Source: Natrinema sp031626495
GTDB lineage: Archaea > Halobacteriota > Halobacteria > Halobacteriales > Natrialbaceae
Direction: 5' to 3'
DNA length: 64,000 nucleotides
Assembly: GCF_031626495.1 (NCBI RefSeq)
Contig: NZ_JAMQOJ010000006.1
Location: forward strand, 399,436-463,435
Each line of letters opens with the position of its first letter. The first letter of the stretch is position 1. The notes below the pieces were generated by a model. The model did not search any database. It had not been told where the DNA came from and saw only the letters and a program-made list of their open reading frames with translations. This document shows positions 47,109-55,840 of this stretch, one piece after another. Both the position numbers and the translations under genes were made by a program.

Positions 47109-47936
47109 TTACCTGTCGATGTCCTCTGTAACATACTCGACCGCGGACCTGCTTACTTCGGTAATACCGCGGACGGACCGACCGAGGTCAGCGCGAACGA
47201 TCGTACCCGTCATCGGGCGGGAGTTTTCTCGAGAGGCCAAGAGGACATAGGGACCAGTATAGTCGGCGGCCGATGGTGTGATTTCGAGTGGATGGTTCGT
47301 GGGGTCGAACTCTTCGGCCGAAACGACACCGCGGTCACCGCCGAGTGTTTCGGTACCCGAGAGGTCCGTCGGCACGAACCCTGGAGCAACAGCATTGACT
47401 CGCACCGACGGTGCGAGTTCGAAGGCGAGTTGTCGCACGAGCCCAGCAACTGCATGTTTGGAGGGGACATAGAGAATACCCCCGCCGTCAGATCCGAAAC
47501 TCGCCTGTGAGGCAGTAAATACCATTCGTCCATCGGTCTCGAGGAGTTCCGGCAACGCCGCCTTTGCCCCCATCATATAGCCGAGAACATTCACGTTGAA
47601 TAGTTCGACGAAGCTCTCCTCGAGTTGATCCCCAGACAGTTCCGAGAGGGCGGTGTTCTGGTCGAACACCCCAGCGTTCCCCACAAAGACGTCCAGCTTG
47701 CCGAACGCGTCGACCGTCTCAGACACTGCCCGTTCATTGTCGGCTAACTCCGTCACGTCACCGACAATGGTCGTAACACTATCGTCGAATTCTGATTCGA
47801 GGGTCTCGAGCCTATCCTCGTCGATATCTAGCACACCGACCGACGCACCCTCATCAACAAACCGTTCAGTTACGGCACGCCCGAGACCCGAACCGCCGCC
47901 GGTCACAAGCACGACTTGATCGCTGAGCCAGCCCAT
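47109..47936 (-). CDS. BphB-like cis-dihydrodiol dehydrogenase (SDR)
   Basis: A 275-residue short-chain dehydrogenase. The NAD site is TGGGSGLGRAV, and the catalytic Tyr and Lys are in YVPSK. It tracks cis-biphenyl-dihydrodiol dehydrogenase (BphB) closely: GKLDVFVGNAGVFDQNTAL, VNVLGYMMGAKAALPEL, KHAVAGLVRQLAFELAP, RVNAVAPG and TGPYVLLASRENS all have counterparts there. BphB-type enzymes oxidise cis-dihydrodiols made by Rieske oxygenases to catechols, which fits the divergent Rieske genes at 48588. TATA-like ctattaatg is 30 bases upstream. Confidence 0.85.
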   Translation of the reverse strand: MGWLSDQVVLVTGGGSGLGRAVTERFVDEGASVGVLDIDEDRLETLESEFDDSVTTIVGDVTELADNERAVSETVDAFGKLDVFVGNAGVFDQNTALSELSGDQLEESFVELFNVNVLGYMMGAKAALPELLETDGRMVFTASQASFGSDGGGILYVPSKHAVAGLVRQLAFELAPSVRVNAVAPGFVPTDLSGTETLGGDRGVVSAEEFDPTNHPLEITPSAADYTGPYVLLASRENSRPMTGTIVRADLGRSVRGITEVSRSAVEYVTEDIDR

Positions 47937-48005
47937 AGATTCATCTACTCATTCGACCGGCATTAATAGTTACCGATGACGGTGCATTGGGCTTTGCCGA
48001 CCGAA

Positions 48006-48437
48006 CTACTCGTCAGCGGGCGGTTCATAGAGTTCGATGTAATTGCCATCAGGATCTCGAGCATAGGCGATCTGGGCTCCGTTACTGACAGTTCGAGGCG
48101 AATTCACGAACTCGACTTCAGGTGTGAGATCCTCGTAGCGTCCGTTCACGTCGTCGACCGTAATGCAAAGATGAGTGATTCCGACATCGTGTCCCGAAGC
48201 GGTCTCGTGGACGTTCTCGTTCTCGGGAGTATCATAGGCGATCAGTTCAATCTCGAAGTCGCCGGCGTCGAGGAAGACGATTTCGCCCTCGACCCCGTCG
48301 ATTCCGACGATATCGCTTTGAACGTCGCTCACAGGGAACCGCCTGTCGATCTCGAACCCGAGTTGCTCTCGGTAGAACTCGAGAGCGTCGTCCATGTTCC
48401 GGACGTTCAGACCGTAATGAGTCGCGTGTCCGATCAT
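48006..48437 (-). CDS. VOC-superfamily protein (glyoxalase / epimerase-like)
   Basis: A 143-residue protein of two beta-alpha-beta-beta-beta modules. Metal-ligand candidates are H7 (THYGLNV), Glu in FEIELIAYD, His in THLCITV and Glu in YIELYEP, the H/E/H/E set of glyoxalase I and methylmalonyl-CoA epimerase. That favours isomerase-type chemistry over ring cleavage, which uses H-H-E. It lies 69 bases upstream of the dehydrogenase gene on the same strand and is divergent from the Rieske genes, so it probably acts in the same pathway. Confidence 0.8.
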   Translation of the reverse strand: MIGHATHYGLNVRNMDDALEFYREQLGFEIDRRFPVSDVQSDIVGIDGVEGEIVFLDAGDFEIELIAYDTPENENVHETASGHDVGITHLCITVDDVNGRYEDLTPEVEFVNSPRTVSNGAQIAYARDPDGNYIELYEPPADE

Positions 48438-48587
48438 TATCCGGGGTCGACTACAGAAAACGAGTTTAAGATAATTCCGCTTCTACACTGAGCCGCCATC
48501 TGCGCTATCGGTGGCTTGCAGTCGCGCGTCGGGTGCGCGGTGGAACAATAATTAAGTGGCTGTAACTCGCTGGAATAGTATGTACAC

Positions 48588-49955
48588 ATGTCTCATGACG
48601 TAGACCAGTCAACGGACGACACCACGCTGGGACGGACTCAGCGCATACTCGATCAGATGGAAGAAACGCTGACGGAGGGTAAAGTCCCTCTCGAGATCCT
48701 TAACGACGAGGACGTCTATCAGCGAGAACTCAGTCAAATCTTCGGACAAACATGGGTATACGTCGGTCACGAATCAGAGATCCCCGAGCCGGGAGACTAC
48801 CGTCAGCGGACGATCGGAGAAGACCCGTTCATTTTCACACGTGACGAGAACGGGTCGATCCGCGTGCTGTTCAACAGCTGTCGCCATCGCGGTGCAAATG
48901 TCTGTCGAGCGGAGAAAGGGAATACGACCCACTTCCGGTGTCCGTATCACGGCTGGACTTACCAGAACACGGGCGATCTCGTCGGCGTCCCACAGAAAGG
49001 GGATGGATTTGATCATCTCGATGCCGACGAATACGGTCTCCGCGAGGCCCCCCACGTCGACGATTACAAGGGCCTGGTATTCGCCTGTGTCGCGCCTGAT
49101 GCGCCACCGCTCGAGGAGTATCTCGGCGGCGCGACGTGGTACCTCGACATGTACTTCGATCTAATCGATATGGAGGTTATCGGTGATCCGCAACGATGGG
49201 TCGTCGACGCCGACTGGAAGACACCAACGGAGAATTTCTACGGCGACAACTACCACGTGCCGATGGGCCATAAGTCGGCGATCGACGTCGGAATCGGCAG
49301 CGAGACGGCTACCGGCGAGAAAGAGAGCGAACTGTATGGTATCGCTGACTGTGATGGGCATGCGTTCAGCATCTACCAGATCGACTCGGACGACCCGATG
49401 TTCTGGGGGCACCCCGAAGAGATCGTCGACACGTTCAACCATGACGCTCTCAAAGACGACCAGTACGAGGTCGCCCGTAAGTCGGGTGTAACGCTCGGAA
49501 CGATCTTCCCGAACCTTTCGTTTATATTCCTCGGGGGGCGAGACGATCCCAACAAAGACCCCGTCGGGACGTTCTGTCTACGGCAGTGGCAGCCACGCGG
49601 CCCCGGTGAGATGGAAGCCTGGAACTGGATTTTAGCGCCCAAGGACGCTCCGGACGAATACAAAGAGCGAGTGTATGAGGTCGGTATGGCGACGTTCAGT
49701 GCTGCAGGGAACTTCGAAGCTGACGATATCGGGATCTGGGACGGCATCGACGAAGCGGCTGGCAGCGTATTCGCCGAACAGACCGAAGCCACGACGCTGT
49801 TCACGATGGGGAGCGGTGAGAACGCAGCGGCGACCGTCGACAGCGACTGGGCCGGCCCGGGGACTGCCTACGCCGACGGTGGCCTGACCGACGAGAATCA
49901 GCTAGACTTCTACCGGACGTGGTACGAGACGATGACGACGGAGGGGGCTCAGTAA
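48588..49955 (+). CDS. Rieske aromatic-ring-hydroxylating dioxygenase, alpha subunit
   Basis: A 455-residue catalytic subunit. The Rieske [2Fe-2S] ligands are C98-x-H100 and C118-x2-H121. The mononuclear iron site shows ENFYGDNYHVPMGH, with H223, H228 and the bridging Asp220, and the third ligand is expected in the C-terminal part. It adds both atoms of O2 to an aromatic ring to give a cis-dihydrodiol. The subfamily (biphenyl, benzoate, anthranilate or kynurenate-like) cannot be fixed from sequence. TATA-like aataattaag lies about 30-40 bases upstream. It is followed after one base by its beta subunit. No ferredoxin or reductase gene is nearby. Confidence 0.9.
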   Translation: MSHDVDQSTDDTTLGRTQRILDQMEETLTEGKVPLEILNDEDVYQRELSQIFGQTWVYVGHESEIPEPGDYRQRTIGEDPFIFTRDENGSIRVLFNSCRHRGANVCRAEKGNTTHFRCPYHGWTYQNTGDLVGVPQKGDGFDHLDADEYGLREAPHVDDYKGLVFACVAPDAPPLEEYLGGATWYLDMYFDLIDMEVIGDPQRWVVDADWKTPTENFYGDNYHVPMGHKSAIDVGIGSETATGEKESELYGIADCDGHAFSIYQIDSDDPMFWGHPEEIVDTFNHDALKDDQYEVARKSGVTLGTIFPNLSFIFLGGRDDPNKDPVGTFCLRQWQPRGPGEMEAWNWILAPKDAPDEYKERVYEVGMATFSAAGNFEADDIGIWDGIDEAAGSVFAEQTEATTLFTMGSGENAAATVDSDWAGPGTAYADGGLTDENQLDFYRTWYETMTTEGAQ

Positions 49956-49956
49956 T

Positions 49957-50505
49957 ATGCAGGACGAACGTACTCAACAACGGGGTGTTCTCCGGCGAGA
50001 GTGCGAGGAGTTCCTCTATCATGCGGCGGAACTCCTCGACGACCGTCGACTAAGCGAGTGGCACGACCTCCTCACCGAAGACATCACTTACCGGGTGCCG
50101 ATCCGCACGACGCGTGAACGGTCCCAGTCGACGGAATTCAGCGACTCGTCCTACCATATGAAAGAAGACTGGGACACGCTCCGAGTTCGGACCGAGCGAA
50201 TGTCGAACGATTTCGCCTGGTCGGAAGACCCTCCCTCCCGGACCCGCCGACAAGTGTCGAACGTTCGTATAACTGACGTTACAGACGACGAGATCAAACT
50301 CAAGAACAACCTCGTGATCATCCGGTCGCGTAAAACCGAGACCGATCCCGACATCCTCTCGATGGAGCGTCATGATACGCTCCGTCGAGACGAAGACGGA
50401 TACACTTCGGATTGGGCCGAGGAACCGGGATTGAAACTCGCGCGTCGGACCGTTCTGCTCGACCATACGGTCCTCCCGACCGATTCGCTCTCGATCATCC
50501 TATGA
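49957..50505 (+). CDS. Rieske dioxygenase, beta subunit
   Basis: A 182-residue structural subunit of the SnoaL/NTF2-like fold. It has the family pattern CEEFLYHAAELLDDRRLSEW, LLTEDITYRVPIR near residue 45, a VSNVRI strand and an R-R-D-E-DG turn. It forms the alpha3beta3 hexamer with the preceding protein. Its stop overlaps the next start (ATGATG). Confidence 0.9.
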   Translation: MQDERTQQRGVLRRECEEFLYHAAELLDDRRLSEWHDLLTEDITYRVPIRTTRERSQSTEFSDSSYHMKEDWDTLRVRTERMSNDFAWSEDPPSRTRRQVSNVRITDVTDDEIKLKNNLVIIRSRKTETDPDILSMERHDTLRRDEDGYTSDWAEEPGLKLARRTVLLDHTVLPTDSLSIIL

Positions 50506-50957
50506 TGCCAGAGACTGAACTCGGAGACTCACTCGAACTCGCAGACGGCGAACGGACAGTCCGGATTCAAAAGCTATGGACGCCTACCGGAGAGCGCCTA
50601 CTCGTCAACGGTAGCAGCGACGAGATCCGACTAGACGCGCTGGCGCTGGAGAGTTTGACGTGGCAAGACGATTCGTTCTTCAGTAAGCTTACGAACGAAC
50701 CCCACGCAGTTGGCGAAGACGTGGCGGCCGTATCAGACAAACTAGATCTCAGTAATGAGTACACGGTCATCCGAGTCGAAAAGACCGAGACGACCGCTGG
50801 CTCTCGAGTCACAGTCGAATCCCCCAAACTGGGGTACTCATGCCAGCTTAGCCCGGCGGAGTTAGACGTAATCACGCAGAAGCAGATCGAATTTTTCTCC
50901 AAACTGCTCGAGACCCCGTACGGTCCTGAGGACGACCACCATCACGGCGGCCACTGA
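50502..50957 (+). CDS. unknown 151-residue protein in the Rieske operon, His-rich tail
   Basis: Starts with an ATGATG overlapping the beta-subunit stop, so it is translated with the dioxygenase. The protein is acidic, mainly beta in character, with few cysteines, and ends YGPEDDHHHGGH, a likely metal-binding tail. I do not recognise the family. It is not a Rieske ferredoxin (no C-x-H/C-x2-H) and not a flavin reductase (no nucleotide motif). An assembly or iron-delivery role for the oxygenase is plausible (inference). Confidence 0.65.
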   Translation: MMPETELGDSLELADGERTVRIQKLWTPTGERLLVNGSSDEIRLDALALESLTWQDDSFFSKLTNEPHAVGEDVAAVSDKLDLSNEYTVIRVEKTETTAGSRVTVESPKLGYSCQLSPAELDVITQKQIEFFSKLLETPYGPEDDHHHGGH

Positions 50958-51006
50958 CCGAAGCTTCTGTCTTGGCGCTGCGCAAACGGGTAACGGACGT
51001 GGTCCG

Positions 51007-51888
51007 CTACTGCTCGTCGGCGCGACGGATGAAATCGGCGGTGATGTCCGCAACCTTGTCTTCCGCGCCAGTAAAGAAGTGATTGGCTTCGATAGGACGG
51101 ACATCGACTAGTGAACTCCGGTCGGCGGTGTCGGCGATTTCCCGAGCTTCGTCGGGGGTGACGTTCCTGTCGGTCGCATGTGGAAGCAAGAGCAGCGGTA
51201 CCTCGATAGTTGGCGTCCAGTCGACAGTGGCGCACTTGCTCTCCGGCGAGCGATAGGAGAGGAACGATTCGGCCGTCATTGGAATATATTCGATCCCATC
51301 TTCGACGGGTCGTGGCAGGGCGATAAGTTCGTTTCCTCGATCTTCCTCGACGAGTTCGCGGGCGTCTTCGACGAATTCCTCGTACGCGGCATCGGGGTCG
51401 TCCGAAACCGCTTCGAAGTATCCCCGCGTAGACCGCTCGCGGATGTCCGCGAACGGCGCAGCTAACACGACCGCGTCGACATCAGGGTCGTTGCGTTTGC
51501 CCTGATAGTATGCGGCCTCGGTCGCACCGAGGCTCCGACCCCAGATGACGATCCTCTCAGCGCCTCGGTCCGTCGCCCAATCGATAGCACCGGCGATGTC
51601 GCGGTCTATCTCGGCAAAGTCAGAGGTTTCGTACCCTTTTCCGCTATTACGCTTGTTGATCGAAATACACCGCATCCCCATTCGGGCCAGCGGGTACGCA
51701 ATGGGCGAGATGCCGGCCCCGAGGGCGAACCCGCGCAGTCCGTGCAGGAAGATGACACAGGTCTCGTCGCCATCGAATGTCGTCGTCTCCCCGGTAATCT
51801 CGAACCCGTCCATCGACTGTCCGTCCTCGCTGTCGTAGTTTATCGCTCGAAGCGTTACGTCTTCTGGCGTCGGCTCCATGACCGGCAT
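51007..51888 (-). CDS. alpha/beta hydrolase (serine aminopeptidase / dienelactone hydrolase-like)
   Basis: A 293-residue hydrolase. The nucleophile is in IWGRSLGATEA, the acid near HATDRNV and the base in EANHFFTG. The start at 51888 is 28 bases from a TATA-like catatat; an ATG at 51900 is also possible. It lies tail to tail with the Rieske operon, 49 bases from the unknown gene. In aromatic pathways hydrolases of this fold cleave C-C bonds of meta-cleavage products (BphD type) or lactones, and either fits. The HSL signature HGGG is absent. Confidence 0.78.
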   Translation of the reverse strand: MPVMEPTPEDVTLRAINYDSEDGQSMDGFEITGETTTFDGDETCVIFLHGLRGFALGAGISPIAYPLARMGMRCISINKRNSGKGYETSDFAEIDRDIAGAIDWATDRGAERIVIWGRSLGATEAAYYQGKRNDPDVDAVVLAAPFADIRERSTRGYFEAVSDDPDAAYEEFVEDARELVEEDRGNELIALPRPVEDGIEYIPMTAESFLSYRSPESKCATVDWTPTIEVPLLLLPHATDRNVTPDEAREIADTADRSSLVDVRPIEANHFFTGAEDKVADITADFIRRADEQ

Positions 51889-51939
51889 ATATGTGTGCAT
51901 TCGGACGAGATATATGATAGTTTTCCTCTCCGAACCCGT

Positions 51940-53604
51940 TTACCAGACGGTCCGAGAGACATACTCGGCAGTCGGATCGATGACGATATCGAGGACGACA
52001 TGTTCATCGGCGGCGAGAGCCGCTTCGATGGCTGGCTGAACGTCGTCGGGTGTTTCGACACGGACACCTCGAGCCCCGAACGCCTCAGCCATCGTCGCGA
52101 AGTCAACCTGTGGGATGTCGGTGGCAACCTCCGCGTGGCCGTCTCTTCGCTGATAGTTCCAGATCATCCCGTATTTGGCATCGTTCATGACGATCGTAAC
52201 GGCGTCGGTGTCGGTGGCGACCGCGGTGACCACCTCCATACTGCACATAAGCATTCCGCCGTCTCCAATGAGGTTGACGACCTGGCGGTCCTGATCAACT
52301 AGTTTCGCAGCGTTCCCTGCCGGCACAGGGAACCCCATCGAGTCGTACAGCCGGGAGTGCTGGAATGTATTCGGAACGCGGTATTCGAAGGCGTCGTTCG
52401 GCCAGGCGCCGCCAGCCGCACCGGCATCGCCGGTGAGGATAACGTCGTCGTCGGTCGCTGCTCGGAGCGCATCCATAATAACGAGCGGGTGGATCGGCGT
52501 CTGGTCAGCCACGTCGGACAGGTAGTCGCCGATCTCCTCGTTGACCCGCTGAGCCTCGGCCTGAACCGATTCGCGATAGTCGGCGTCAGTCTCGCCGGCG
52601 TCAGTGGCGAGAGCGTCGGCCACGGCGGGCAGGCTCGTCGTCAGATCGCCGCCGACGACGGCCCGGGCGTCGGTTCGTGGGAACTCCGACTGACCACTGT
52701 GCATGTACACGAGGTCAACATCGTCGCTCGTGCGATCACCGAGGACCGCTGCTTCGTGAGAGCTAGGGCGGACGCCGAGGGACAGGACGGCGTCGGCCTT
52801 GGCGAGCGTCTCAACGGCTGCGGGATGGTCGGCCATTCCGACGGTCCCGGTGAACAATTCGTGATCGTTGGGGAATGCGTCCGGATAGTGTCGTGGACAG
52901 ACCACCGGGCAGTTGAGCGCCTCCGCGATCGCGATCGCGTCGTCGGCTGCGAACGCTCTGAGGACACCTTTTCCGACGTAAAGAGCGCGCCGATCTGCCT
53001 GACTGATCGTGTCAAGTGCGTCCGTGGCTGCGTTGGGTGACGGGGGCGTGTCGGAGACGTGGCTCCACTGGAATGCATCCTCGGGAATATCGACCGGCTC
53101 CATCAGGATTTCCTCATCGATTCCGACAAAAACTGGACCGGGACGCCCGCTCGTCGCTACATCAAAGGCCCGGTTGAGCGCTTTGGGGACGCGCTCTGGT
53201 TCGTGAACCTGCGTGCTCCACTTGGTCGCGGGCTCGAATGCCTTCTCAGCGAAGTGCTGGTCATCGACGCCGTGAAGCGACTCGGTGGGAGCATCCTCGG
53301 GGAGTACAGCACTTACGAGAATCATCGGCGATGCGGCCGTGTACGCCTGCGCAACGCCGGTGAGCGCGTTCGTCGCTCCGGGGCCGGCAACAGTGAGTGC
53401 GATCCCAGGTTCGCCGGTGAGTCGACCGCGAGTATCGGCCATCACCGCCGCATTATATTCGTGCCTAGCCGTTATCACATCGGCTCCTCGACTATCGAGA
53501 CCGTCGGCGATGTCGACTGTTTGGTTGCCAAGCAATACGTACGCTTCGGTGACCCCGTTCTCAGTCAAAACGCGAGCTACTGCTTCTCCACCAGGTTCGT
53601 CCAT
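51940..53604 (-). CDS. thiamine-diphosphate-dependent enzyme (acetolactate synthase-like)
   Basis: A 554-residue ThDP enzyme. The activating Glu is in ARHEYNAAVMA, a central FAD/nucleotide-like domain follows, and the ThDP/Mg motif is GDGGMLMCSMEV with NDAKYGMI. It resembles IlvB and related carboligases or decarboxylases (benzoylformate, oxalyl-CoA, sulfoacetaldehyde). No IlvN regulatory gene is nearby, so a catabolic 2-oxo-acid decarboxylase role is favoured. A 2-oxo acid side chain arises after ring opening in the kynurenate pathway. The ATG at 53604, 27 bases after an aaattttaattt element, is preferred to the GTG at 53613. Confidence 0.82.
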   Translation of the reverse strand: MDEPGGEAVARVLTENGVTEAYVLLGNQTVDIADGLDSRGADVITARHEYNAAVMADTRGRLTGEPGIALTVAGPGATNALTGVAQAYTAASPMILVSAVLPEDAPTESLHGVDDQHFAEKAFEPATKWSTQVHEPERVPKALNRAFDVATSGRPGPVFVGIDEEILMEPVDIPEDAFQWSHVSDTPPSPNAATDALDTISQADRRALYVGKGVLRAFAADDAIAIAEALNCPVVCPRHYPDAFPNDHELFTGTVGMADHPAAVETLAKADAVLSLGVRPSSHEAAVLGDRTSDDVDLVYMHSGQSEFPRTDARAVVGGDLTTSLPAVADALATDAGETDADYRESVQAEAQRVNEEIGDYLSDVADQTPIHPLVIMDALRAATDDDVILTGDAGAAGGAWPNDAFEYRVPNTFQHSRLYDSMGFPVPAGNAAKLVDQDRQVVNLIGDGGMLMCSMEVVTAVATDTDAVTIVMNDAKYGMIWNYQRRDGHAEVATDIPQVDFATMAEAFGARGVRVETPDDVQPAIEAALAADEHVVLDIVIDPTAEYVSRTVW

Positions 53605-53737
53605 ACAGGCCACTCGGACCGGACCAAATTAAAATTTCCCATAAATGAAATGACTATCGCCAGTGTCAACCCATGAATGCAGCCGTCACTGCCAGCTGCC
53701 CGCGTCTATGGCACGTCGGTTACAGTCTGGAGCGGAT

Positions 53738-54793
53738 TCAGTCAACGACGACTTCGCCCTGTTCGACGACTGGTTCACCATCGAGGTAGACGCTACAGTT
53801 TTTCTGGGCGATGTCGTAGTGACACGGCGCATAGCGGTCTTCGTGGGTGTTCGGCCCGGTACTCCAGAGCATGTTGCCTTCCCAGACGCGGCCTTCGCTC
53901 GCGCTCACGCCCGTTTCGTCGGGCTTGCGGTCGTGGAGCGCCATGTTGTAGAACGTGCCGTTCGGGTTGAGGCCCCAACCGAAGTGGCTCGTCGCCCAGA
54001 CGTCCGGGTCGTCGTAACTCTCGAGGTGGCCGCGCATCAACTCGGCGTCGCCGCCCTCGCCGTTGATTTCGACGATGTAGTTGTCCTCGACGACGCATTC
54101 GATCGCGGAGCTGACGTAGTCGGCGAAGGGAACGACGTTGTAGTCGCTCGGCGCGATAACGATGGTCCCTTCGACGTTCGACGGATAGTTCGAGACCATG
54201 TTCTGGCCCCAGACGTCCCACTTGCCGGGTTCGTCGGCGAACCCGTACGAGTCAAAGGCCGTGTCGGGCTCGACTTCCATGGTCACGTCGGTGCCGTACT
54301 CGGAGGTGATGCGCATCTCGTCGGCGTCGGCCAGCAGGTCACGGTGACGCTGGACGCGGTTTTTGACACGCTGGGCTTCCTCGGGCTCCCAGGGCATCAG
54401 CCGCCGGAGATAGTGGGGTTCGCGTGCGCCGACACGGAGGATGCGGGTGTCGGCGTCGCGGATCTCGCCGCGCTCGGGGACGTGGATGAACCCCTCGAGG
54501 GTGAAGTCGAACACCATATCCGCGTGTTTGCAGGCTTCGACCGGGCCATCGGGGAGGCGGAGCGTCCCGCCCTGTCCTTCGGAAATCTCCGGACCGACGG
54601 AGTTGCGCCCGTACTCGGGGACTTGCACCTCGAACACGTCCGCGTCCAGATCCTCGGCTGCGGCGAAACAGGCACCGATGAACTCCCGCGGACTCTTCGC
54701 GTCAGTCACGAGGGCGATGGTTTCATCGGCCGTCACTTGGCAATGCTCCATCTGGCGCCGGAATAACGGCACTAGTAGGCCAGCTTCTTCCAT
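53738..54793 (-). CDS. NicX-type 2,5-dihydroxypyridine dioxygenase-like enzyme, copy 2
   Basis: A 351-residue protein differing from the copy at 11986-13041 at only four positions (D145N, Y177D, A290K, Q293E). The iron-ligand positions H270, H325 and D327 are retained. Its promoter, including aatatatt and the 35 bases before the ATG, is also the same as in copy 1. It is on the opposite strand and has no IclR gene beside it. It is divergent from the aspartate dehydrogenase gene. The Y177D change lies just before the conserved YGFADEPG block and could alter substrate fit; the others look neutral. Confidence 0.82.
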   Translation of the reverse strand: MEEAGLLVPLFRRQMEHCQVTADETIALVTDAKSPREFIGACFAAAEDLDADVFEVQVPEYGRNSVGPEISEGQGGTLRLPDGPVEACKHADMVFDFTLEGFIHVPERGEIRDADTRILRVGAREPHYLRRLMPWEPEEAQRVKNRVQRHRDLLADADEMRITSEYGTDVTMEVEPDTAFDSYGFADEPGKWDVWGQNMVSNYPSNVEGTIVIAPSDYNVVPFADYVSSAIECVVEDNYIVEINGEGGDAELMRGHLESYDDPDVWATSHFGWGLNPNGTFYNMALHDRKPDETGVSASEGRVWEGNMLWSTGPNTHEDRYAPCHYDIAQKNCSVYLDGEPVVEQGEVVVD

Positions 54794-54922
54794 AATGCAG
54801 TCGCCTGTTTTCTCTCATACACAATATATGTTTCGAGTGGGTATCGAAGACAGTGCTCGTCGACTGCGGCATTATCCAATTCGAGCGTCAGTATTTTACC
54901 ACTGCTCGCTTGACTGCCCAAT

Positions 54923-55747
54923 ATGGTTCGATCAGTCAGTATTGTCGGTTGTGGAACGATTGCAAACGAAATCGCGAGGGCGATCGCCGACGGGACGGTC
55001 GCCGTCGACCTCTCTGCTGTATACGATCACCACACAGACCGCGTTGCTGCCGTTCGCGATCAGTTTGATTCCGAAAACCGGCCGCGGTATGCAGATTCGC
55101 CCAGCGAGTTATTCGAGGCGGACGTTGTCATCGAGGCAGCGGGACAACAGGCAGTCGAGGAAATCGCTGTGGATGCGCTCGGCGAGGGCTGTGACTGTAT
55201 GCTTATGAGCGTCGGTGCGCTCGCCGATGAGGATTTGCGCTCGGAGGTCATTAGCGCGGCCGAGAGCAGTGATGGGAAGCTCTTGCTTCCATCAGGTGCT
55301 ATCGCCGGACTTGACGCGATCAAAGCCGCAGCGCTCGCTGGAGAGGTGGAAACAGTAGGGTTGCAGACCACGAAACCACCAGCAGGCCTCGAAGGAGCAC
55401 CGTATATCGAGGCGAACGGCATTGATCTCGATTCGGTTGAGGAACGGTCCGTCATCTTTGAGGGGCCGGCTAGCCAGGCCGCGACGGCTTTTCCGTCGAA
55501 CATCAACGTCGCAATGGCACTTAGTCTCGCAGGCATCGGTCCCGAGGAAACGGCTGTCGAAATTATAGCCGATCCAGACGTGGAAAGTAACGTTCACCGG
55601 ATCGTCGCCGAAGGAGGAGTAGGACAGATAGAGACGACCGTTAAGAACGTTCCCTCGCCGACGAACCCGAAGACCAGCTATCTCGCGGCCATGTCGGCCA
55701 TCAAGAAGCTTCAAGGTTTTAATACGGATGTGGACGTCGGCACATAA
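54923..55747 (+). CDS. nadX: L-aspartate dehydrogenase
   Basis: A 274-residue NAD(P)-dependent dehydrogenase. The Rossmann motif is VGCGTIANEIARAI. Characteristic blocks are EAAGQQAVEE, LPSGAIAGLDAI, GPASQAATAFPSNINVA and the terminal NPKTSYLAAMSA. The enzyme interconverts aspartate with iminoaspartate or oxaloacetate plus ammonia and can feed NAD synthesis. Next to a pyridine-ring-opening enzyme, it may instead recapture ammonia and C4 acids (inference). TATA-like tattttacc is 29 bases upstream. Confidence 0.88.
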   Translation: MVRSVSIVGCGTIANEIARAIADGTVAVDLSAVYDHHTDRVAAVRDQFDSENRPRYADSPSELFEADVVIEAAGQQAVEEIAVDALGEGCDCMLMSVGALADEDLRSEVISAAESSDGKLLLPSGAIAGLDAIKAAALAGEVETVGLQTTKPPAGLEGAPYIEANGIDLDSVEERSVIFEGPASQAATAFPSNINVAMALSLAGIGPEETAVEIIADPDVESNVHRIVAEGGVGQIETTVKNVPSPTNPKTSYLAAMSAIKKLQGFNTDVDVGT

Positions 55748-55840
55748 GTAATTGCGCACCCGCTTACCGCCTCGGGCAAAATAGAAGGACAGCCGTATAG
55801 AATCCCGTTTTAAGCATACGATAGAACAAGTGACGTGCAA

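Noticed and set aside
51940..53604. Calling the ThDP enzyme a biosynthetic acetolactate synthase (ilvB)
   Set aside because: No ilvN, ilvC or leu genes are nearby and the context is catabolic; only the broad family is supported.
53663..54766. 367-codon open frame antisense to NicX copy 2
   Set aside because: Same shadow frame as in copy 1, created by codon bias on the opposite strand.
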